From the NCBI GenBank assembly GCA_921293015.1, contig OV121090.1:16399304-16463303 (forward strand): 64,000 nt of DNA, read 5' to 3'. Every line of letters starts with the position of its first letter. Within the stretch, counting starts at the first letter, position 1. A model generated the notes under the pieces. The model saw only the letters and a list, made by a program, of their open reading frames with translations, did no database searches and was not told the origin of the DNA. Of this stretch, positions 49,701 to 61,700 are shown in pieces. The stretch comes from Phorcus lineatus. Taxonomy: Eukaryota; Mollusca; Gastropoda; Trochida; Trochidae. The translations under genes were made by a program, and so were the position numbers.

Positions 49701-52700
49701 GGAAAATCATTGGGAAAATCTAAAGCAGAAGTGAGACTGTCGGTAAAGCTCTTGTCTGAATTAGTGGATAAATTACGTGGCAGTATGAGCTACCAGAAGA
49801 AGAAAAGGAGACAACAGGAAGGGGTAAACCATCCCCTATATCAGACAACAAACAAGAAAGTGACTTCCAGAAAGGATTCAAGCAAAGTGAATTTGAACCA
49901 TACAGGCAGGATCATAACAAAGCAATTTGGAAAGAAAGGTATCGGATTGGTGAATAGACATCAGTCCTGCATCTCTAAAGTTCGGAGAAGAGTAAGAAAA
50001 CCCCAAAAGATGAGATTTGATCACACCTATGACCCATATGACTTTGTGGAAGAAGAATCCGTTCCAGAACCAGTTGTTCTTGAAAACTTCCCAACCTTCC
50101 CACAGAAACAGGCAAATGCTGTAGAAGTGAAGGAACCACGAAAGGAGCAAGACCACCAAATCTGTAGCTACTTTTCAAAGAAGACATCTGGTGAAAACCG
50201 CTTTACAGACTTTGATATTCCCTCGAAACATGGACTTTATATGAATCAGCCTTCTGTTTTACAAAGATGTCAACAATCGACATCAAGTCCAGTAGTCCCG
50301 ATCAAGAGGAGCAACCAGGATAGAATACCAGCACATGTTCTTTGCCATCAATCAACACCATTTTGTGGAGTCAGGCAAAAAGTGTCTCATCCATTAGGTT
50401 TAGGTAGGCTTTTCAGCATAATCTTACATATGTAATAGGCACATTTAAACAAAAATCCAAGATGTGAATATCACCTGAGCTGTATACTCAATTCCATTTT
50501 AGACTAATTAGGAATTTTTTAAACTGGATGCCATATCAAGCTTCTTTGCCAGAACTAACAATAATATCTAGCTATTAGTTAATGTATGCTATTCTCTTTA
50601 CCTCCTCTGATCAGTGTCAAGTCCCTACACTATAGCCAGGCTGTTCCCTTCTCCTCCCTCCGTAATGTCATGTGGTATATGCAAGGTATGAGTGCATGTG
50701 TATGAGTTATCAGTGTTTACGTTGTGGCATGGCAGGGTTATTGTGTTGAATGTTTTTCTTATTTGACCAAATGTCATTAACACATTTGATTAATAAAGAC
50801 ATAAACTCACTTATCTTGATTCAACTTCACTTGACATGTTTATTTTTGTAACACTTTGAATTTGTTCTTCACTAATAGCATGGGTCATCTAAAAAAAATC
50901 TTTTCTGAAGTCACGTTGACCGACTATTTGTCCTTAAAAGAATTCTTTGAAGCATTTGGACAAAAGAGATTATTTCTTCAAAAGTGGATTGTGGGTGATT
51001 TAAGCAACTGGCTTTTGAGACTTGACAGCACGGAACATTTTGGTGGCAAAACTGCAAATAAGACATCGTTTAATATGTTTATTACCCACCAAAAAAGGAT
51101 TGGTAAATCTAAACCAGTAACAAGTGAAAACTTTTGACACAATTTATTAGAAATGTAACTGTTGTTTTGTTGGAGAATATATCTAAATTTCGGAAAAGGT
51201 AAGTGAAATAAGATAGCTTTGTGTAAGGTTGTAGGTGTATTTCAAAATGAAATAAATAAGTTTAGTATATCGCATGAGCATGATTGAGAATGGTGGTTGA
51301 ATGTTGATTGAATGTTGAATGTGTTCATTGGTACGCACATTACATAATGAAGCATCTGTTTGTTAAATGTGTTCCATTATTGACTTGCACCAAGTAATTG
51401 TTCATTTGGAATGTGGAATATTGTGAATTTGGTATGATTCACAGCATCGTTATGTATCTATTTCACAAAATCTGTAATCATATTACATTAACATATTTCT
51501 TATTCTTCATAATTTGTTTTGAAATCTAATGATTCGTATGATCTAAGTGTAAATAATACTATGTTCATATTCTTTTGGAAATTTCATTTCATGATATCCC
51601 TTATAGTAAACTAAGTATGGTCAAAATGGTAAAATTTCAAAATGATGAACTCATTTATATTTAGACTATTAATCAATTATAATTAATTAATAAACTATGT
51701 TATTTTCATAACTCAAAAGCATTTATCATTTATTGACTAAATGATTTCTAATCATTAGGGTGGCCAAACGTTCAAGCCAGTTAACCCTGCAAAGAAAAAA
51801 CCCTCAACAACTACAACCAAAACACTAAAAGATAAACTGAAGAAGAAGAAAGACTCTATGAAGCAGAAAATATCAACTGGAATAAAAAAGAAAGCCTTTA
51901 AAAACACTTTGAAATCAAAAACAACTGTGAAACGAAATAAGGGCTCAGTTGAAGAACATCCTAGAAAGAAAAGGCTTGTGAGACGGAGTAGTGTGAGGTT
52001 GAAGGAACTGACGAAAGCTTTGAAAGCTAAACGGACTAGAAGGCGTCAAGTTCAGATCCAGAAAGAGGAGGAGGAGGAGGAGGAGGAAGAGGTAACAATC
52101 ACCCCGCCACCCTCAAAACCAGTTGGAAAGAAACGCAATTTTGCTCCTCGACCCATCAGCGGTGAGGTTGCAGAAATGCCACGAGCTGTTACTGAAGAAT
52201 TTGACTTTGACATTTTTTCCGATACTGATGATGATGAAGTGTCCTTTGGCAATATCTCCTCAATTCGGAAAACATTTGGTGCTAAAAAGGCTACAAAGTC
52301 TGCGACAAAGAAACAAAAGGGCTCCAAAAAGAAGAATGGTATGAGTACCAGGAGTTCAAGCCAGAAAAGTTCTGTTACTCCAGCAAGAATTGTGGCAAAT
52401 AAGTGTCTGTCCGCTGTGAAGAAGTTGCGAGCATCAAAGCATGCAAAGGGGGACCAGATGAAACTGTCAAAGATTATTGAGAGGAGGCGGAAGTTGAAAG
52501 GGGATGATGGGAAAATGGTCCCAGCCAAGAGAGGAAGGCGCCCAGCTGGTGGGTATTAAAGAGCAATAGCATGTTTTTTAGGAAGATTTATTCCTTAAAT
52601 TTTCCCCCATATTCACTAGTTTATGCCAAAGGTATTGTCTTCAGAAAGTCAAAACATCTCATTACTCAACCCAATCTTCCGTAGTCGTAGAGGAAATAAT

Positions 52701-55700
52701 CAAGGAGCAAATAAAAGCCACTGGCATTCATTCTTTTGAAAACTTTATAATCATATGACGTAGGGAATGCATTCACATTGCTTAACAGATCATGGTATGT
52801 TTCTTTTCAAACAGCTTCATTTTATTAAATGACATAGTCTTGAAAGCAGAAACATTTATATTCGTTCACGTAAGATCAATTTGCTTACCTAAAGAATACG
52901 TGCCACTACCTTTTTAAGTATTTCATGAATCATTCATATTGTGATAGAAATCTAATATTTGATATACAGTGCTCAATTTGACATTATTGAATTAATTATT
53001 ATCACATGGCTAATTGTCCTGCATCTAGTCTCTGCAACTTTTCAAATTTTCAACCTTGTGGAGATTTACCTTGCACCAAGGGGATCAAAATCTGTAGGAC
53101 TGACAGCCCCCACTCCTCTCAAGTATGGTTATGCAGACATTTTCCCTTAAACCTTTAACCGACTTCTTTCAAAAGTTCCAGATGGAAAAAAAAGCGCAAA
53201 TTTTCAAATATTATCTTTGTGACAAGATAACTCAAATTTGTAAATTTGGTCTTGACCCCATTCAAATATAGGAGTGGCAGGGTGTTCATCTTCAAATCAT
53301 CTTTTCCCTTCCTCATATTAGGAATTTCAAATATTTCATCTTTGATACTGAGTATTTGGAATTCCCTGATGACGTTTAGATGTTACTCAGGTGAAATTTT
53401 ATGTAGATAAACATACACCATGCACACACACTTAAAATGAAATTGTATATTTTGCGGGGATCACAAACAATCGGGTCAATCAAAGTAATATAGTATTTGA
53501 AAAAGGTCTCTGTACAACCATCAAGACCAAGATTTCTCCTGATTTTAGTAAAGACTATCTTATCCCTTGCACCAGCAGCCCTGGGGCCAAAGAAAGCAAG
53601 CACCCCTGAGAAGCAACACCGCTCGGACGGCCCCACTAAGTCTGACACCTCCAGCATGGTGGATGTCCCAACCTTCAGACCCACAGAGGAAGAGTTCCGG
53701 GACCCAATACAGTACATCGAGAGTATCAGGGAACAGGCTGAACCGTTTGGCATGTGCCAGATTATCCCACCTTCCAGCTGGAAGGTAGGTTCGATTCTTG
53801 TTTCACACTACAACCTTTTTGGAAAATAAGCTTAGTTTTTTTTTCATATTGTAGTGTTATAATTAAACAACAATATAGTGTTATGCTCTTGCACCTTTGC
53901 AGCATGAACGTTTGCAGTTTTGGGCATAAGGCTATCCATCCCTCAGTTGTTAACACACAATTTCAACTTCTGGAACCCCCTTGAACACGTATTTTCATCA
54001 TCTTTTAGTGAAGCAAAGCCCTAGAAAGCTGAATGTAAAGTATAAACTCCTGAACTAATGTGATTTATATCTTATAAATGTGGTGACCCTGTGGGCTCTT
54101 GAATAATGTATGAAATGAATCCTAATGAGCTACAGTGTCAATTGCTCTATTTAACTAATTGTTTGGCATTTGAACTCTCTTTAATTACTTATCTCAAACC
54201 AGTCAGTCATACAAGTAAAAAGAATAGTTTTATGTGGACAGTAGTTTTGTATCCTTTTTGTATGAAAGAAAGATTCTTCTTCTCATTCCTTATGGTTCAG
54301 ATTAAGTTTCGAATTGGTTAGTTTTATTACTTCAATTTGTGCAACAGAACAGAATATAAAATGATAAAGTACTCTTTGGCATCAAAGTATGAAGAATATA
54401 TATAAAGATCAACAAAATTTTCCACTTTTGTAACAGATCAATTAACTTGACAGTACTGTTGTTGAAAGGTAATCACAATTCACAACATCTTTGTTAAACC
54501 CGGTAGATACATTTAAAACTTCTGAAATCATAACAGTTGATAGTGTCCTGCTTACATGTAGAGAAGTTATTTACAATGATCTAACCATCTCCCCATGGCT
54601 GTGTTTTGTTCATTATTTTATGCAATGCTGTGTTTGATGTCAAAAGTATTCCCTTTCGCATAGCAAAATGTCTGACCTGCGTGTTTCAGTGTGAGAGCAA
54701 GATAAATGAAGAGATGAGATTCACAGCCCAGGTGCAGCCAGTACACAGGCTCTACAGGAGGTGGGTGTTGAGTAGAAGGCAGTGCCTTTTCTTCTGACAG
54801 ACTTGTCCCCTGCCGCAAACGCGGAATGGGGAACATTGTATTCAGCAGTGTTTGTACATACGTATGTTTGTCCTGATTCTTGTTACAGTGATATCTCATG
54901 AACCACTCAGTCTTCGGTCTTTGGTGACAGCCTACATTGGGGGATTACGCAGACACCAGTTATTATGAAAATTGGATCAAGGTCACCATGACGTTTTGAC
55001 CACTTTGAAAACTTTTGTTAATGTGATATCTCCACCCTAAGTCTTTTCAGATTTGGTCAAAGCTGACATTGGGAGATTATGCATCAGACACCAGATGATT
55101 TGTTTGACCTTGACATTATGTTCAAGGTCATCACAGCACTCCGACCACTTTTAAAACTATTGTTAACACAATATCCCATGAACCATTGCACCCTTAGTCT
55201 TCAAATTTAATGATAGATTACATTAGGAAATTGTGCAAACAGCAGTCGATTTTGGTCACCATGAATGTATTTTCAAGGTCACCACATCACTTTGCACTTC
55301 TTTTCTAATTTTGTTAACGCAATATTTCATGTACTGTCATGTCCTGTCATTACTCACTCATTACCCTTAAATTTTGCGGCAGCCTCATGAACTTTTCCAC
55401 TTTAAGAGCCACTCCGTTAGTTGTTGGAGTCATATATGCCAAACTTAATTAATGGTGTCGTTTGATCGCGAGGTATCGACTGTTACCAACAAGTCACATT
55501 TTAAAGCTTATTGTTCTTTTTAGAGTGACAAAATGAAGGTAGAACGTGGCAATTATGATCGAAAACCGGATAGTAGCGCGCGTCAAATAGTCAAACGTAA
55601 TTTGGAGATTTATCTAAAACAGCCAGGAGGGCAGTTAGGAGTTGATAGTGTTTGTTAGGTTATATAACTAGTATCCATGTATAGTGGACGTGATATTTAC

Positions 55701-58700
55701 ACCTCTGTGCATATATAAGGCTGTTTTCATATTTTCATGGAAAAGCAGTATTTGTTTTATTATATGCCTTTTGGACACGAAAAGTTTAGATGTTTTGATT
55801 TTATATCTTCACATATGACATTTAGGTTCGTATCAAAGGTAAATACTATGTTATGAAAATCACGGAGTGGCTCTTTAAAGTCTTCGAATTTGGTGACATC
55901 CTACATTGAAAGATTCAGACACCATTACATTTGGTGACCTTGACCTGATTTCAAGGTCATCATGGCACTTTGATTACTTTTCAAATGCTGTGATGTCGAC
56001 ATCACATTTCATGAACCATGGCAACTGATGTTTTCAAATTATGTAACCACCTCCATAGGGGGTAATGCAGACACTGACACTACTGAAAAGTTTTTTACAG
56101 CAGACACTTTCACTTAACCCCCTTTGCAAATCATGCCTACTACAAAAGTAATAAAACTAGTAAATTTATCTCATTCGATTCACTCATTAACACTTGTTAA
56201 CTTGTTGACTTTATTAGTAGCAGGGTATATAGCGGTCATTCCATCCGTCTGTCTGTCGTCTGTCCGTCGTTCCGTCCGGTCAATTTGCTCAAAAACCGTA
56301 AGGTTAGATCAACCAAACTTTGCACACTTGTTAACCATAACCTTGTCTACAGTTTGTACCACTTTTGAATTTTCAGGAATTCATATTTTTTGTCGTTTCC
56401 ATGGAAACGTCATTTATGGGACTTAGTTATATGGTGTACAATGGGGACAGATTTTCGCAGAAACTATTACAGTTAGAGAAGTTAAATTTTGGTTATAGAT
56501 ACATCTGATGATACTCTTAATCGAGTGTGAAATCCATTTCCGAATTTTTATTTTTATAAAAAAGTTATGGCCCTTGCCCTTGCTTCTGAATCGGACTTGG
56601 AGCGATGTACAGGTCTGATGCTTCAGTGGGGACAAGTTTTCTCAGACAGTAACACACTTAGGTGAATAAAATTTTGGTTTTGGGCACACCTGTTAATGCT
56701 CTTGATTGAGTTCAAAAGCCATTTCCGAAATATTATTTTTCACAAAGTTATGGCCTTTGAATGCACAATTCGGCTTGTGGTGATTAACAAATCTGATGCT
56801 CCAATTGGGACAAGTTTTCTCAGACAGTAACACACTTAGGTGAATAAAATTTTGGTTTTGGGCACACTTGTTAATGCTCTTGATTGAGTTCAAAAGCCAT
56901 TTCCGAAATATTATTTTTCACAAAGTTATGGCCTTTGAATGCACAATTCGGCTTGTAGTGATTAACAAATCTGATGCTCCAATTGGGACAAGTTTTCTCA
57001 GACAGTATCACACTTAGGCGAATGAAATTTTGTTTTTGGACACATCTGCTGATGCTCTTGATGGAGTTCAAAAGCCATTTCCGAAATATAATTTTTGACA
57101 GACTTATGGCCCTTGATTGCGCAATTGGACTTGTAGCTATTAACAGATCTGTTGCTCCAATGGGGACGCATGATCTTAGCTGTAAGGCGCAAAATATAGG
57201 ACTTTGTATGATAAACTGTGTTAACATGTAAGTTTGGAAGAGGGAAAAGAAATCGGATGGGCTGCGGGGGTATGTAATCCATGTTCACTTTTCTTTTGTT
57301 CACTAGGTCACAACATCACTTTGACTTCTTTCTAATGAGCCATTGCACCTATTGTTTCCAAAATTGGTAACAGCAGATATTTTGTTATTAAACAGACATT
57401 AGAAACATATATATATACTATGCACATTTTACATATCCTATGTACTGATATATAATTCTATTCAAATTTGTAACAGCAGACATTTAATGGAAAACACAAC
57501 TCTTTTTTTCATATCATCGATGTAATATTTTAAGGGCATCCTAACAAGAAGTGGTGGACATTACCATTTTGTTGTTCATTTAAATGCTGACATTTAATTT
57601 TTAGTTTTTTTAATTATTTCAAATCATGTTTTAATGCAGGTGGGGTCCAAATGTTCAGTTCATGTCAAGTGTCAACAAACACCTGGACTCGATAGGAGCA
57701 GATTTGGAATCCTCCCCACAGGTAAGAACCCTGCTGGCCTGGTCAAGAGATGCCAGGTCTGGATTTTATACTGCATATACAATCTTCAAGTTGATTTGTA
57801 GAAAAGACGGTTAATACTTTGTAGGTTTCATTACTAACTCAATGATCCATGCATGTGTTGATACAAATCTTAAATCAAGTGCAAGTCATGTAGGTGTAGC
57901 GACTGGCTGTGAAGGCAAGGAGTGTATGTTTGAGCGTCTCCTTTTTCTATACTGTGTACCTATGATGGTTTTCAACAAAGGTGGCATCAAAACTTTTTTT
58001 ATTTCTTACATTTCTAAAGCTGAGAGTGGGCATTGCTTATTGACCCGGGGCACTGTGCAAGTGCAAGGCATATGACAATTAATCATTAAATGAATACCTG
58101 TCTTGTCAATGTGCAGAAGCTTACAGCACAGTGTCATTCCATACTAGGTAAATAACATCTTTGACACCATAAACTCAAATCTGTCCTTCTGTTTCCTTTA
58201 GATAAGTTGCCCATTATGTTTGACTATTTGACGAATGCAATAATGTTTTTTCCACAAATCATGTCTTAAGCTTAACACAAAAAACTGAACCAATTAGAAT
58301 TAACATGCTTATAACAAGTTTCAGCAACAGTCAGTTTTTCCTGATAGAAAACACCATTCCATTGATAATGTTTGACTATGTGATGGGAGTTTGTGATGAA
58401 AGTAACAAGTCCTGTATAACTTATCTTTTCCTTTTCATACTGTCATCTACGTCTCTCCTTTTTGACCACAGATAGGTGGAGTTGAAGTTGATTTGTGTAA
58501 GCTGTCGCGAACAATTCATGAGTTTGGTGGAATGCAGAAAGTTGTTGACAAGAAGAAGTGGGTCAAGATTGCTGATGCTATGAAAATCCCCAAGATGGTT
58601 AGTTGTTTTCTCTTTAATTTTCTAAAGGTCTTTATTATCAATCTTAGCCTAACTATGTCCATTTGTCCTTACAAACTCTTTTCCATAAGGCCTAGCTCAT

Positions 58701-61700
58701 TAAAACTTGTTGTATGGAACAATCATCATGTGAAGTGGTGGCTTTTGCGGTTTTCAACTTCTTCTGATATTCATTTTTGGCTGTTTCCATGGAAACGTAA
58801 TTAGAATTTTGTGTCTTTTCTAGAACTCAAAAACCATAAGGCCTAGCTCAATGAAACTTTTTATATGGAATAATCATAATGTGAAGTAGTGGCTTTTGGG
58901 GCATTCAACTTCTACCGACATTTTTAGCCGTTTCCATGGAAACGCAACTTATGATTTTGTTTCCAGACATGAACTCAAAAAACATAAGTCCTAGCTCATT
59001 GAAACTAAATACATGTATATGGAGTAATGATAGTGCATTTTGGTGCCTTTTGGAGTTTTCAACTACATCCGACAATTTAAGTCATTATATTGTTAACCCT
59101 TTATTGTTTATTCTAGTCTTCTAATTGCTCAACAATAATTCATTCAATCACTTAAGTCTTCCACATCAGATGATATATCATTCAAAGAGTGATGAGATAC
59201 AAGGCCAATAGCTAAAAAAATTATAATTGTAACAAGTTTAGATATATTGGGAGCATAAAGCTTCTAAAACCCAGGTTTTTGACTGTCAGACAAACCTTAT
59301 TTCATTTATTGTCACTTCATTTGGCCAGGCTCAAGACCGAGGTATGCGGTTGTATGATGTGTACTGCAAGTACCTGCTGCCATACGACACCCTGTCCTTC
59401 GAGGAGAAATCTCGCGTAGAGCAGTCTGTCATCTCGGAGAGGCAGAGGAGAGAGAAGGCAGGCAAGGGGGAAGACGATGACGCTATTGTGAAGGTAGGAC
59501 ATGTCTAGCATGGAATATTTTGATAACCATTTTTACAGATGACAATCTGGAGAAGATGCAGCTATTGTTATCCACAATGTGTTGACATGCAGAAGTCTGG
59601 ATTATAAAAGACTCTGTGGCTTTAATTTAAAGTTAAGACAACACAGGACTTAAGACAAAGTAATCAGCCTTGTCTTCATAATCAGGGGTTTTGATTCCAA
59701 ATTTGAATTCTTTAGTATCACCAAATTTAATGGAAAGATTAACACTATGTGCACAGTCTATGTAGGTTTGACAAACAAAGGCCTTATGACAAGTGGTTAC
59801 AGTGTATCTAAAACGCTCTTAATGCATGTCCTGTCACCAGTTGTACAGAGGAAGGTATGGTGTAAACGCAATAGTTGGTCAAAGGAAATCTCAGAATTGA
59901 AAACTGCATTTCAATGAATGAATCATATTTCCCCTCTTTCTTACTCTGTACATCTTCTTCTTGTGTCTGTAAAAAGTGCATGTGCAACAGTGCATGTTAT
60001 TCCTTGAACTATGAGTTGGTACTGCAGTTAATATGATTGATTTCAATGACTAAACTATGGAAATTATGCTTTCAGGGCAAGTCAAATCCTCTAAGTACTT
60101 TCATTAGAGTAGCTAGAAATGTCCAGTCTATGTGGTTCAAAGATGACCCTGCCCCTGAGCAGGTGGAGGTAGGTACTTTATCGATTCAATATACACATTG
60201 ATATTTTGTGACAGTTTTCCACTTCTGTAAGCTGTACCAGATGAATGAGTTTTTGTAACATTGTTTCTGACTATTGCACTCGTTCTCATACTTTGTTTCA
60301 GGCAATTACCCCTTATCACACTTATTTCCTGGCAATTACTCATTATTGTCCTCCGCCGCAATGCGGAACGGGAAACTATGAATTCAGCGGCGTCTGTCCG
60401 TACACATGTATGTACGTCCGGATTCTTGTTAACGCGATAACTCATGAAGCTTAGCACCTAGAGTGTCATATTTGGTGACAGCTTTCAATGGAGGATGACT
60501 CAGACGCCTGTCGACTTTGGTGACCTTGACATCATTTTCAAGGTCACCATGACACTTTGACCACTTTGTAATACATTGTTAACGCAATATCTCGTAAAGC
60601 TTAGCACCTAGATCGTTCATATTTGGTGACAGCCTACAATGGCGGATGACTCAGGCACCAGTGGACTTTGGTGACCTTGACCTCATTTTCAAGGTCACCA
60701 CGACACTTTGACCACTGTAATACATTGTTAACACGAACGGCGGGGGACATCGCCATGTTAGTGGCAAACACTTTTTATACTTTGTTTCTGGCAAATACTC
60801 CTTCTCATACTTTGTTTCTGTTACTCATTATTATACTTTGTTTCTGGCAAATACTCCTGGAGCAGTGATCGAAATTCCCCTTATTTGCACGCCGAGTGCA
60901 CGGGTAAATTTCATATTGCACGGATAAAATCGTATGTCTGTGCCTTGTGGGCACGTTAAAAAATTCTTTTACCATCAGGAATTTGAATTACACTGTCAAT
61001 GTTTCTGTGGAAACAATTTGAACTTTGTGCCTATGAGGGTAGCGTAATTTTCCAACCCATATCTAAACCTGGTGTGTTGTTAGATCTAGTGCTTTGGTGT
61101 TGCCTTTTGCTACTTTGGTTATTCTTAATTTTTCATTTTATTTGGTTTGAACTTAGTGCATATTTGGGGCTGTAGATGCTAATCATAATATTTGATGACT
61201 GGGTTAGTATCAAATGTCACATTCCCTACAATAAAGAAGTTGACAAATATATAAAGCTCTTCCTTATCCACCATTGAACTTGTTATATGTTTGGTATGGA
61301 TTGTTTCTGGTATAAGTGGCAATAAGATGATTAGGTTTGATTAAAAGTTTGGAAGGGGGACATCGCTGTGCATCACATGTATATATTTCTAGTTATTTTT
61401 AATTTCTTTGAAATTACTCACTATGAGGATTTGCTATCATTGATGATCATATTTTATTTCTGGTTATTACTCATTTGAATTTAAAAAAATTCTATTTCTC
61501 ATTTGTTTCTGACGTTTATTTCTTGGGTAACATCATTCAAACATTTATCATTGTATTTAGTTTCTGACTATTCATCACTTTTAATGTGTTTCCAACTCTT
61601 CAACAGTATTACTTCTTGACCTACTGTTGAAATCCATCACCATCTGGTGAGATGTTTACAAATAGTGTCACTTTCAGAGTGAATATTTCCGGCTGCTGGA

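Larger units (their letters stand above)
54820..57390. repeat. Composite repeat island in JARID2 intron 9
   Basis: Degenerate units with 'ttggtgac', 'ccttgac' and 'tcaaggtcacca' phrases fill 54820-55370, 55890-56100 and 57300-57390. They are interrupted by a MITE (55404-55875) and by a 178-bp tandem array (56456-57176). A sister copy of the outer repeat lies at 60350-60760 in intron 13. Confidence 0.7.

Noticed and set aside
50404-50435. C-terminus of the long-frame protein at the stop after 50403
   Set aside because: A GTAGGC donor precedes it, and the exon 50615-50685 restores phase to the downstream JARID2 exons.
52052-52528. Minus-strand 158-residue frame rich in Ser/Phe
   Set aside because: Shadow of the Lys/Glu-rich JARID2 exon 7.
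56871-57227. Minus-strand 118-residue frame
   Set aside because: It runs through the 178-bp tandem array and repeats itself; artefact of the array.
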